DNA from: Actinomycetota bacterium
GTDB taxonomy: Bacteria > Actinomycetota > Rubrobacteria > Rubrobacterales > Rubrobacteraceae
Assembly (NCBI GenBank): GCA_902810695.1
Contig: CADDYV010000018.1
Coordinates: 1-56,296, forward strand
Length of the DNA stretch: 56,296 nt
Direction: 5' to 3'
Below, in pieces: positions 8,482-16,016 of the stretch (its first letter is position 1; each line of letters starts with the position of its first letter). A program made the position numbers and the translations under genes. A model generated the notes under the pieces. That model was not told where the DNA came from. It did not search any database and was given only the letters and a program-made list of their open reading frames with translations.

Positions 8482-9909
8482 TTATCGCGCGTTCCTGCCG
8501 GGAAGCCTCACGTTCCCGGGACGCTTCACCAGCCAGTACACGCCGAGCACCACCGCTATGCTCAGCAGCGTCAGCAGGAGCTGCGAGCGGGTGTCCGGGA
8601 TGATACCGACCGAGATGATTACCACGGCGAAGACGATTATCGTGAAGATCGTCAGATACGGATACAGCCACATCTTGACGACAAGCCTCTCGGGGTTCTC
8701 CCGCTCGATGCGCCGTCTCAGCCTCAGCTCGGAGATTGCGATCAGCAGGTACACGAAGAGCGCCACCGCGCCGGAGGTGTTGAGCAGGAACGTGAACACC
8801 GTGTCCGGGAAGTAGAAGGCCGCGATGACCGACAAAAAGCCGATGGTGGTGCTTATGAGGATTGACCAGAGCGGCACGCCCCGCCTGTTGACCCGGAGGA
8901 ACACTTCCGGCGCGTCCCCCCGGCGGGCGATGGCGTTGAGCATCCGCGAGCACGTGTAGAGGCCGGAGTTGAGACAGGAGAGGACGGCGACCAGGACTAC
9001 GAAGCTCATGATCGACACTACACCAGGGATATTGATAACCTGCAGCGCCGCCACAAACGGCCCGCGGGTCTGACCCTTGGGCTGCAGCGAGGGGTTGTTC
9101 CACGGGACTATGGTTACTATGAGGAAGATCGAACCAACGTAGAAGGTCATGACGCGCCAGATCACCGAATTGGTCGCCCGCGCAACCCCTCTTTCGGGTT
9201 CGTTAGATTCGGCGGCGGCGAGCGTGACGATCTCCGCCCCGACGTAGGAGAAGATCAGGGTGGTAACACCTGCGAACATCGCGAGCGCACCGTGGGGCAA
9301 AAAGCCGCCGTGGGCGGTGAGGTTGGAGAAGTCGAGGCTGGATCCGGGCCACAGCCCGAGCACGTACAGGATTCCAAGCCCGAGGAACGCCACGATCGCG
9401 ACCACTTTGATCAGGGCGAACCAGAACTCGAACTCGCCGTAGGAACCGACCGAGGCGAGGTTGGTTCCGGTCAAGAGGAGCATCAATACCAGCGCGAAGG
9501 CCCACTGCGGCACGCCGGGTATGAAGGATTTCAGTATGAGCGCCCCGGCCTGCGCTTCCACCGCCAGGACGACCACCCAGAAGTACCAGTAGAGCCACCC
9601 GACCGCGAACCCGGCCCAGTCTCCTAAAGAGATCCGGGCGTACTCGGCGAAGGAGCCGATCTGCGGAGAGGCGGTCGCCATCTCCCCGAGCATCCGCATG
9701 ACCATCACGATAATCAAACCCGCTATAGCGTACGAGACGACCGACGCCGGTCCCACCGAGCTTATCACCGCCCCGCTTCCCACAAACAGCCCGGCCCCGA
9801 TGACCCCGCCGAGCGAGATCATCGTCATGTGCCGCATCTTTAGCTGCTTTTTGAGATCTGGCGCTTGCCGCCCTATCTCTCCCTGAGTGCCCGCCGTCTG
9901 CGCCAACAT
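8482..9909 (-). CDS. APC-superfamily amino acid permease, probably for proline
   Basis: The 475-residue protein has about twelve hydrophobic segments and the amino acid transporter (AAT) family signature near the N-terminus, MISLGGVIGAGLFVGSGAVI, followed by GPASVVSYAIAG. It resembles ProY, AroP and GabP type H+ symporters. It is the first gene of the proline catabolic operon, so proline is the likely substrate; GABA or an aromatic amino acid is possible on sequence alone. The ATG at 9909 has AAGGAG only 3 bases upstream; the neighbouring TTG at 9906 would have a more usual spacing. Confidence 0.9.
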   Translation of the reverse strand: MLAQTAGTQGEIGRQAPDLKKQLKMRHMTMISLGGVIGAGLFVGSGAVISSVGPASVVSYAIAGLIIVMVMRMLGEMATASPQIGSFAEYARISLGDWAGFAVGWLYWYFWVVVLAVEAQAGALILKSFIPGVPQWAFALVLMLLLTGTNLASVGSYGEFEFWFALIKVVAIVAFLGLGILYVLGLWPGSSLDFSNLTAHGGFLPHGALAMFAGVTTLIFSYVGAEIVTLAAAESNEPERGVARATNSVIWRVMTFYVGSIFLIVTIVPWNNPSLQPKGQTRGPFVAALQVINIPGVVSIMSFVVLVAVLSCLNSGLYTCSRMLNAIARRGDAPEVFLRVNRRGVPLWSILISTTIGFLSVIAAFYFPDTVFTFLLNTSGAVALFVYLLIAISELRLRRRIERENPERLVVKMWLYPYLTIFTIIVFAVVIISVGIIPDTRSQLLLTLLSIAVVLGVYWLVKRPGNVRLPGRNAR

Positions 9910-9996
9910 TAACTCCTTTCCTCAAAGAGACGTCGCTAGACCCCTCGTGGATCGGCTCGCCCTTGCTCCCCTCTGTACTTACGTTCTCGTTCGGGA

Positions 9997-10011
9997 AGTA
10001 TAATTTATACT
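9997..10011. promoter_or_regulatory. Perfect palindrome, candidate GntR operator between divergent catabolic operons
   Basis: AGTATAATTTATACT has two perfect 7-base arms around one central base. It lies between the proline operon (start 9909) and the divergent dehydrogenase/oxidase operon (start 10117) and contains TATAAT on the plus strand. Its position and symmetry suit a GntR-family dimer binding over a promoter; assignment to the regulator at 5208-5915 is inferred. Confidence 0.45.
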
Positions 10012-10116
10012 CCTGTTGGCTTCACCAGATTCACGACTCGTCTATCCGGGAGACTTTGGTATAGGATGGTGTCCTGGAGGAGACGAGCGCGGAGGTTTTC
10101 CGGGAGGTATGAGAGC

Positions 10117-11706
10117 ATGAGCACCACCGATACCAGAGGCAGGACTACATCGGTTCGCACAGTGGCTTCTTTAGTCGGAGGCCGGAAGCTGGAAGACGCG
10201 GCTGCGGGGCGCATGCAGTCCGTAAACCCGGCGCACCTCGATGACGTGGTGGCCGAGGTCCTACTGGGCAATGCGGGAACCTTCGTCGAGGCGTGCCGAG
10301 CGGCGCGCGAGGCGCAGAAAGAGTGGGCGGCGGTACCGGCCCCGATCCGCTCGCGAGTAATACGCCAGATCGGAAGCCTCGTCGACGCCAACAAGGAGGC
10401 TCTGGCAAGACTGGTTACACGCGAGATCGGCAAGCCCTACACCGAGGCGCTCGGCGAGGTGCAAGAGATCATAGACACCTGCGACTTCTTCACCGGCGAG
10501 GGACGGCGGCTCTACGGGCAGACCGTCCCTTCGGAGATGCCCGACAAACAGCTTTTCACCTTCCGCGTTCCCGTGGGTGTGGCGGCGATCATCACCGCCG
10601 GAAACTTCCCCGTAGCCGTCCCGTCCTGGTACATCGTTCCGGCGCTGGTCTGCGGGAACGCCGTCGTGTGGAAGCCCGCCGAGTACTCCCCCGCCGTCGG
10701 CGAGGCGTTCGCCCAGATCTTCATGCACGGCGGTCTGCCAGATGGGGTTTTGAACGTGGTGCAGGCCGAAGGCCCGGTCGCCTTCGAGGGTCTGGAGCGC
10801 GCGCTGGACGAGCATCTCGTGGACAAGGTGGGCTTCACCGGCTCTTCTGAGGTGGGGTGCAGGATCGGGGAGCTCTGCGGGCGGCATCTGCAGTCTCCCT
10901 GCCTGGAGCTCGGCGGCAAGAACCCGCTCGTCATCATGCCGGATGCAAATCTGGACCTGGCGGTCGAAGGCGCCCTCTTCTCCGGGTTCGGGACGGCGGG
11001 GCAGCGGTGCACTTCTCTAGGCACGGTCATGGTCCACGAATCGGTCCACGACGAGTTTATCCGGCGCTTCTCCAAAGCCGTCGAGGAGGCCCGGATCGGA
11101 GACCCGATGCAGGACGTGCTCTACGGCCCGATGCTCAGCGAACGTTTCATGGAACGCTTCATCGGCTGGCTGGATTTCGTGAAGGACCATCATACCGTCT
11201 ACGGCTCGACCGGAACCGGGCGCATCACCGCCCGGAACCCGCGCGAGAACTTCGTCGGCGACCCGGAAGCGGGCTTCTACTGCCACCCGACCATCGTGGA
11301 CGGCGTTACGATGGAGGATGAGATCTACAAGACCGAGACCTTCGGTCCCATCGTCGGCGTCGCGAGCTTCTCGGACTTCGACGAGGCGGTCGAGCTCGCA
11401 AACGGGCACGGCTACGGGCTCTCGGCGGCGATCTACACCGAGAGTGCGAAGAATGCTCTGCGATTCCGGGAGCGCAACACCGCCGGGATGCTCTCCGTAA
11501 ACAACTCGACCAGCGGAGCGGAGGCGCACGTGCCTTTCGGCGGCAACGGCAAGAGCGGCAACGGCAGCCGGCTCTCGGGCATCTGGGTGCTCGACCAGTT
11601 CACCCGTTGGCAGGCGATGAACTGGGACTACGCCGGCAAGCTCCAGAAAGCCCAGATGGACATCGTGGAGCTCCCCGCCGACCCGGACTTCCGGCTGCCG
11701 GAGTAG
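10117..11706 (+). CDS. ALDH7-like aldehyde dehydrogenase, probable aminoadipate-semialdehyde dehydrogenase
   Basis: The 529-residue protein is an NAD(P)-dependent aldehyde dehydrogenase. PVGVAAIITAGNFPVAVP, FTGSSEVGCRIGELCG, LELGGKNPLVIM and GFGTAGQRCTSLG (catalytic Cys) are all present. The GTAGQRCT block, VHESVHDEF and the late SGAEAHVPFGGNGKSGNGS match ALDH7 (antiquitin/PcD), where the Ser-Gly-Ala-Glu segment contacts alpha-aminoadipic semialdehyde. The gene is followed after 3 bases by a sarcosine/pipecolate-type oxidase, which would supply that aldehyde from pipecolate. ATG at 10117 was chosen because GGGAGG lies 9 bases upstream; the reading frame extends further 5' without a ribosome site. 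Family firm, substrate inferred. Confidence 0.88.
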   Translation: MSTTDTRGRTTSVRTVASLVGGRKLEDAAAGRMQSVNPAHLDDVVAEVLLGNAGTFVEACRAAREAQKEWAAVPAPIRSRVIRQIGSLVDANKEALARLVTREIGKPYTEALGEVQEIIDTCDFFTGEGRRLYGQTVPSEMPDKQLFTFRVPVGVAAIITAGNFPVAVPSWYIVPALVCGNAVVWKPAEYSPAVGEAFAQIFMHGGLPDGVLNVVQAEGPVAFEGLERALDEHLVDKVGFTGSSEVGCRIGELCGRHLQSPCLELGGKNPLVIMPDANLDLAVEGALFSGFGTAGQRCTSLGTVMVHESVHDEFIRRFSKAVEEARIGDPMQDVLYGPMLSERFMERFIGWLDFVKDHHTVYGSTGTGRITARNPRENFVGDPEAGFYCHPTIVDGVTMEDEIYKTETFGPIVGVASFSDFDEAVELANGHGYGLSAAIYTESAKNALRFRERNTAGMLSVNNSTSGAEAHVPFGGNGKSGNGSRLSGIWVLDQFTRWQAMNWDYAGKLQKAQMDIVELPADPDFRLPE

Positions 11707-11709
11707 AAG

Positions 11710-12867
11710 TTGCCCGCTACGTACGACACCATAATCGTCGGGCTCGGCGGGATGGGCAGCGCCGCCGCCTACCATCTCGCCGGACGCGGGAGGCGCGTGC
11801 TCGGCCTGGAGCAGTACGACCCGGCCCACGACAGGGGCTCCAGCCACGGTCGCTCGCGAATAATCCGCCAGGCATACGCCGAAGATCCCTCGTACGTGCC
11901 GCTTCTTCTGCGGGCCTACGAGTTGTGGGAGCGGCTGGAGCGAGAGACGGGGCGGGATCTGATGACGCTCACCGGCGGGCTCATGATCGGGGCTCCGGAG
12001 AGCGATCTCGTCTCCGGCAGCCTGAGAAGCGCCAGGGAGCATGACCTACCCTACGAGATGCTCGATGCCAGAGAGATCCAGCACCGCTTCCCGTCGTTGA
12101 ATCCCCGCCCCAACACAGTCGCCCTGTTCGAGAAGCGGGTGGGGTTCGTCCGGCCCGAGGAGTCGGTCAGGGCGCACCTGGACAGGGCGGAAGAGCTGGG
12201 AGCCGAACTTCGGTTCGGAGAAAAGGTGCTCTCGTGGGAGGCTTCGGAGGAGAAGGTCCGGGTGGAGACGACCGCGGGCTCCTACGAGTCCGGACGACTG
12301 GTGTTTTCGCCCGGCTCCTGGGCTCCGGGATTGCTCGAAGACCTCGGAATACCGTTCGAGGTGGAGCGGCAGGTGATGTACTGGTTCGAGCCGGAGAGGG
12401 ACCCGGAGCTATTCTCCGCGAAGAGGTTCCCGGTCTTCATCTGGGAGCCGGAGGACGGCAGAATCTTCTACGGCGTACCGGACCGGCCGGACGCGGTAAA
12501 AGCGGCCTTCCATCACGGAGGCGAGAAAGTCCAGAACCCGGATACGCTGGACCGCGATGTTCGCGCGGAAGAAGTGGGCCTTATCCGCGGCTACCTGAGA
12601 GAGTACGTTCCTGCACTCGACGGGAAACTGCTCGAAGCCAGAGCGTGCATGTACACGAACACGCCGGATCTGCACTTCGTAATCGGTGGGCACCCACATT
12701 ATCCGCAAGTGGTCCTCGCCTGCGGGTTCTCCGGGCACGGATACAAGTTCTGCGGCGTGGTAGGTGAGGTCCTGGCAGATCTCATCACCGAAGGCGCAAC
12801 GTCCCATCCAGTAGACCTCTTCTCCCCCACTCGCCTCTCGGCAAGCCGCGATGGAGCTTGCTCTTGA
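11710..12867 (+). CDS. MSOX-family flavoprotein oxidase (sarcosine, N-methylamino acid or pipecolate)
   Basis: The protein has an N-terminal FAD-binding fold (IIVGLGGMGSAAAYHLAGRG, then the partner Glu in VLGLEQYD) and GSSHGRSRIIRQAY, typical of monomeric sarcosine oxidase, SolA and human PIPOX. EARACMYTNTPDLHFVIG carries the Cys that binds FAD covalently in this family. Length 385 is normal. The start is TTG at 11710, 3 bases after the dehydrogenase stop, so the two are translationally linked. With an ALDH7-like partner the best guess is L-pipecolate oxidation to piperideine-6-carboxylate; sarcosine oxidation, which releases formaldehyde, is the alternative. The C-terminal 15 residues look unconserved and run into a decayed gene. 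Confidence 0.88.
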   Translation: MPATYDTIIVGLGGMGSAAAYHLAGRGRRVLGLEQYDPAHDRGSSHGRSRIIRQAYAEDPSYVPLLLRAYELWERLERETGRDLMTLTGGLMIGAPESDLVSGSLRSAREHDLPYEMLDAREIQHRFPSLNPRPNTVALFEKRVGFVRPEESVRAHLDRAEELGAELRFGEKVLSWEASEEKVRVETTAGSYESGRLVFSPGSWAPGLLEDLGIPFEVERQVMYWFEPERDPELFSAKRFPVFIWEPEDGRIFYGVPDRPDAVKAAFHHGGEKVQNPDTLDRDVRAEEVGLIRGYLREYVPALDGKLLEARACMYTNTPDLHFVIGGHPHYPQVVLACGFSGHGYKFCGVVGEVLADLITEGATSHPVDLFSPTRLSASRDGACS

Positions 12868-13036
12868 TCGTCGGGCCGTGCGCATCTGGAAGTCTTCCGC
12901 GAGGTTCTGGGCACCACGCAGGTCTTCGTCGCCTCCCGCACCGTAGAGAGCGCAAGCCCTGGCGGAGTACGCGGAGAGCCTGGGCATGGACCTTCAGGCG
13001 CAAAACCGTGTCGAGGTGGAGACGAGCAGCGTCTGA
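12858..13036 (+). pseudogene. Decayed fragment of an ornithine cyclodeaminase/mu-crystallin-like gene
   Basis: Three reading frames in succession give pieces of one Rossmann domain: LLIVGP, then RAHLEVFREVLGTTQVF with VASRTVESA, then QALAEYAESLGMDLQAQN, ending at TGA 13034-13036. The order (first strand, helix beginning HLE, second strand with the SRT that meets the NADP ribose, then a helix) is that of ornithine cyclodeaminase/mu-crystallin reductases, some of which reduce pyrroline- and piperideine-2-carboxylate. At least two frameshifts are needed, and the start and C-terminal half are missing. The piece overlaps the end of the oxidase gene. The assignment rests on short stretches and could be wrong. 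Confidence 0.42.
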
Positions 13037-13155
13037 ACGCAAATTATTACGTACCACGCGAAGATTTGCGCGAAGAGATCCCGTGCCAGAACATATGAAG
13101 GCGTATACACTCTGAGGTTGCCGGGAGACGATTTACCGGAAGCTAAGGAGCGGAG

Positions 13156-13533
13156 ATGCGAGAAGATCTGGCGAGGCCGAGGAACTTTGCGCAAGTGGAA
13201 GTCGGGCGCGAGAGCGCGGAGATGTGCCTCCTGGCCAGGCTATTTAACGGCTTCGCCAACTCGACCCGCCTCTCGATACTGCTCCTTCTGGCAGACCGGG
13301 GCGAGATGAACGTGGGTGAGCTGGTCGCGGCGCTCGGCGCCCCGCAGCCACGCATTTCCGACCACCTGCGGTGCCTGGCGTGGTGCGGCTACGTGCGCAT
13401 GCGTCGCGCGGGACGTAACGCCTACTACTCGGTAGCTGATGAGAGGGTTCTGAAGATGCTAGAACTCGGCGAGGCGCTCCTGCGCGATAACCGAGAACAC
13501 GTCGAAGCCTGCAACATCATCAAATCCGAGTAG
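13156..13533 (+). CDS. ArsR/SmtB regulator with CmtR-like cysteine set
   Basis: A 125-residue winged-helix repressor of the ArsR family. The recognition region is PQPRISDHLRCLAWCGYVRM. Cys73 and Cys77 (CLAWC) in the recognition helix and Cys119 near the C-terminus (HVEACN) match the three thiolates that bind Cd(II)/Pb(II) in mycobacterial CmtR; Cys24 is extra. Cadmium or lead sensing is therefore likely. AAGGAG lies 5 bases before the ATG. Upstream, CATATGAAGGCGTATAC (about 13092-13108) is an AT-rich imperfect dyad of the sort ArsR proteins bind. No metal exporter is adjacent, so the regulated gene is not obvious; the convergent GST ends 25 bases away. Confidence 0.88.
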   Translation: MREDLARPRNFAQVEVGRESAEMCLLARLFNGFANSTRLSILLLLADRGEMNVGELVAALGAPQPRISDHLRCLAWCGYVRMRRAGRNAYYSVADERVLKMLELGEALLRDNREHVEACNIIKSE

Positions 13534-13557
13534 TAGCTCCGAAGATGCTTGCGTCCT

Positions 13558-14154
13558 CTAGAGGGCGGCTTTATAGCTCTCTCTGCTCTCGACGCGCTCC
13601 ATCCAGGCGGCCACATTCGGGTAGCTTTTGAGTGATATCTCCCCCTTCTCTTCCAACTCGCGCAGCCGGATGAGATTGCCCGCGTAGGCCACTTCCGCCA
13701 GCGAAAAGCTACCGGCAAGGTACTCGCGCCCGGAGAGCCTCTTCTCCAGCTCCGCGAGGTGTCCCTTCAGTTTCTCCAGCGACTCGGAGATCCGCTCCTC
13801 AGAGTAGCCCCTCTCGCGCCCCACACCGGCCACGAAGACGGCCGGGAAGAACTTGTCGTCGGCGAAGGACATCCAGATGCGGGCGTGCGCTCTGGCCTTG
13901 GGATCATCCGGCATCAGAGGTGGCGAGTCCATTACCTCGTCGAGGTACTGGTTCACGGCGTTGGACTCGTAGAGAGATTCACCGTCAACCACGATGACGG
14001 GAACCTTCCCCGTCGGGCTCGCCGCCAGAAACTCCTCGCTCTTGTTCTTGAGGTCTACCTCGTAGGTCTCGAAATCAGCGCCCTTCTCGTGCAGGACCAT
14101 CCTGGTCCGCCGGGCGTAGGGTCAATGCTGGGTGTTGTATAGCCTGATCTTCAA
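13558..14154 (-). CDS. Omega-class-like glutathione transferase with TGA at the catalytic cysteine, candidate selenoprotein
   Basis: Reading from TTG at 14154 (GGAGG 9 bases upstream) gives MKIRLYNTQH, then TGA at 14124-14122, then PYARRTRMVLHEKG in the same frame and an open frame of 198 codons to 13558. Omega-class GSTs have CPF/YAxRTRLVLxxKG here, with that Cys as catalytic thiol; the next segments DLKNKSEEF, GKVPVIVVDGESLYESNA and QYLDEV match the same family. Thus TGA replaces exactly the catalytic Cys (residue 11), and the conserved N-terminal strand lies upstream of it. A hairpin at 14094-14108 fits a bacterial SECIS. Omega GSTs act as thiol transferases or dehydroascorbate-type reductases. 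The alternative is a TGC/TGT to TGA nonsense mutation. If translation began only at ATG 14100, the product would lack strand 1 and the active site. Confidence 0.75.
14094..14108 (-). promoter_or_regulatory. Candidate bacterial SECIS hairpin
   Basis: On the minus strand GGACCA and TGGTCC pair perfectly (6 bp) around the loop GGA. Nineteen bases separate the TGA (14124-14122) from the loop. Known rules for bacterial SECIS elements are a short stem just downstream of UGA, a loop of 3-14 bases with G among the first two, and a UGA-to-loop distance of roughly 16-37 bases; all are met. Function is inferred. Confidence 0.55.
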
Positions 14155-14221
14155 ATCCCTGCCCTCCGAAAACGTATCTCGAAAACTTTTGCAATTGATT
14201 GTAACATGCGAGTCGCGGCGG

Positions 14222-14584
14222 TCAGCTTTCCACCCTCTTGAGTGCTTCTTCGAGTTTTTGGCGCCACCCTTCGCCCCAACGGGCTTGTGCCGCGCAGCGT
14301 ATGCGTTCTCTGGCAAGATCGCCGGATATCAGGGCGTCTTCGTAGCCCTTGAGATACCCCAGACGCGCGGCGCGGAGCGCGTAGGGAGCCTCCCAGGCCG
14401 GCAGATCGAACCCGCGCCACATCCCGACCATCTCCGCCGCGGATCTGAACCTGGCTGCCGCGGCATCCTCCCTCCCGAGCCCCTCCCCGGCCATCCGGCA
14501 CACCTCGCGCAGGTCGTCCGGCGCGAAGCGTTCCCCCGAGACATGCCGAGACAACTCCTCCGGTAGCGGATACTCCCTGCTCAG
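14222..14584 (-). CDS. Uncharacterised protein of about 120 residues
   Basis: No family was recognised. The sequence is soluble, rich in Ala, Arg and Glu and probably all-helical, with segments such as SAAEMVGMWRGFDLPAWEAP and ARLGYLKGYEDALISGDLA. The start is uncertain. The frame stays open up to 14734, but that would overlap the leader of the divergent baeRF gene. The only good ribosome site, AGGAGG at 14596-14591, is 6 bases before a CTG at 14584, which would be a rare start codon. The gene ends 67 bases before the GST, with a possible GST promoter (CTGACC, 16 bases, TACAAT) inside that gap, so co-transcription is not required. Confidence 0.6.
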   Translation of the reverse strand: MSREYPLPEELSRHVSGERFAPDDLREVCRMAGEGLGREDAAAARFRSAAEMVGMWRGFDLPAWEAPYALRAARLGYLKGYEDALISGDLARERIRCAAQARWGEGWRQKLEEALKRVES

Positions 14585-14736
14585 ATTCCGCCTCCTCTCG
14601 AAGCTATTTCCCGAAATGAGACTAACACTCCCCGCTACAGGCCGCAGACCCGCGAAAAGTTTACGCTGGCGGGGAGGTGGGAACCGACGTTCTGGAAAGA
14701 CTGACGCCGGCAGAGAACCCCGGAGGTGTGACAAGC

Positions 14737-15846
14737 ATGGCTCAGACGCGAGACCTCAGAGAGACGATGGCATCCGTAAGTAACCGTATCGGGCCGATAT
14801 TCTCGGCGTATCTGAGCGTAAATGCCGCCCGGCCCGAGAACCAGGAGCGGGCTTACGTGGTCCGGTTGAGAAACGCCCTGGAAGAAAATGGGGTACCCGA
14901 AGGATTGAGAAAATGGATCCTGGATGCTGTTCAGGAAGAGAACCCGCAGGCCAGAACGCTCGCGATCTTCGCTGGAGAGAGCGATCCCGTGGAAGTCTAC
15001 CGGTTGCAGGTGGATCTGCCGGAATCTTTCCGCTGGGGTGAGCCGCACGTGAGCCCGCTCTCGCTTGTGCTGGAGGAACACGAACCCTACGGGGTCGCTC
15101 TTCTGGATGCCGAGAGATTTCGTTACTTCGTGGTCTCCCCACTATCGGCGGACGGAGAGGAAGACGAGATCATGGGCAACGGCTACCAGGAGCTTGACGT
15201 CTCGCCACAGACGCCGGGGCCCCGAGGGGGGATGGATCAGGATCCCATCAGCCGGCGGACCGAGGCGAACATCAGCGAGTTCTACAACGAGCTTGCGAAC
15301 CTGACGCGCGACATCACCTTTCGTGAAGGCGTCCGGCGGCTGATCCTGGCCGGCCCCGAGGAGCGGATCGCCGAGTTTCACGACCGGCTCCCCGAAGACG
15401 TCCGTAGCCGGGTAGTCGCCCGGGAGCATGTCTCTCTGGATGCGCCGGAGGGCGATATCCTGGAGCGGCTCGAAGCCGCCCGCGAGCGCGCCGAGCACGA
15501 GCGACGGGCAAACCTTCTCTCGCAGGTGCGAGAAACCGGTATCCATGGCCCCGAGGAAACCCTCAAAGCCCTCCAGGAAGAGAACCGCGTCTACCACCTG
15601 ATCGCCCTCTGGGATCTGGAAGGCGAGATGCGCTGGTGCGACAACGAAGGGCTGGCGATCCAGGACGTCATCCAGGAAGAGTGCCCGTTCTGCGGCCAGA
15701 AAACCCGCGTGCGAAACTTGAAGGATATTCTCGTGAGCCTCTCCCAGGAGAGAGGGGCACGCCTGGAGTTCCTGCGCGGCGAGAACGAAAACACGGAGGT
15801 CCTGCGCGAGGAGTTCGGGGGGCTCGCGGGCCTAACCCGCTTCTAG
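14737..15846 (+). CDS. baeRF-family protein (eRF1/Vms1-like domain)
   Basis: The 369-residue protein resembles bacterial homologues of the eukaryotic release factor eRF1/Vms1-like fold (baeRF/VLRF families), thought to act on stalled ribosomes or peptidyl-tRNA. Typical parts are SAYLSVNAARPENQERAYV near the N-terminus, EEHEPYGVALLDAERFRYFVVS, a FREGVRRLILAGPEERIAEF block, and a C-terminal segment with WCDNEGLAIQ and CPFCGQ that looks like a small zinc ribbon. ATG at 14737 was chosen because GGAGGTG lies 8 bases upstream. A strong terminator follows at 15887-15918, so it is probably a single-gene transcript. The molecular role in bacteria is not settled. Confidence 0.78.
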   Translation: MAQTRDLRETMASVSNRIGPIFSAYLSVNAARPENQERAYVVRLRNALEENGVPEGLRKWILDAVQEENPQARTLAIFAGESDPVEVYRLQVDLPESFRWGEPHVSPLSLVLEEHEPYGVALLDAERFRYFVVSPLSADGEEDEIMGNGYQELDVSPQTPGPRGGMDQDPISRRTEANISEFYNELANLTRDITFREGVRRLILAGPEERIAEFHDRLPEDVRSRVVAREHVSLDAPEGDILERLEAARERAEHERRANLLSQVRETGIHGPEETLKALQEENRVYHLIALWDLEGEMRWCDNEGLAIQDVIQEECPFCGQKTRVRNLKDILVSLSQERGARLEFLRGENENTEVLREEFGGLAGLTRF

Positions 15847-15886
15847 CCTACGCATCCGTCCGCAGGTCGCGTAGTAGAGTCCCCGG

Positions 15887-15918
15887 AACCGGCCGCAGTC
15901 CATCTGTGGCCGGTTTTT
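15887..15918 (+). terminator. Intrinsic terminator after the baeRF gene
   Basis: AACCGGCC and GGCCGGTT form a perfect 8-bp stem with a 13-base loop, followed by a short T run. It lies 40 bases after the stop codon. Confidence 0.85.
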
Positions 15919-16016
15919 GCTATGTGAAGCGGTGTGGAGCCCACTTTCAGGTTGACCGGAGTCTGTTTCTGCCATAAGCTGCATTATTGTGGGGGAAAGG
16001 TCGAGATAGGGGGAGG

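Noticed and set aside
13558-14100. The GST read as starting only at ATG 14100 (180 residues)
   Set aside because: This would drop the first strand and the catalytic position, although both are encoded in frame upstream with a good ribosome site. Kept only as the fallback if TGA is a true stop.
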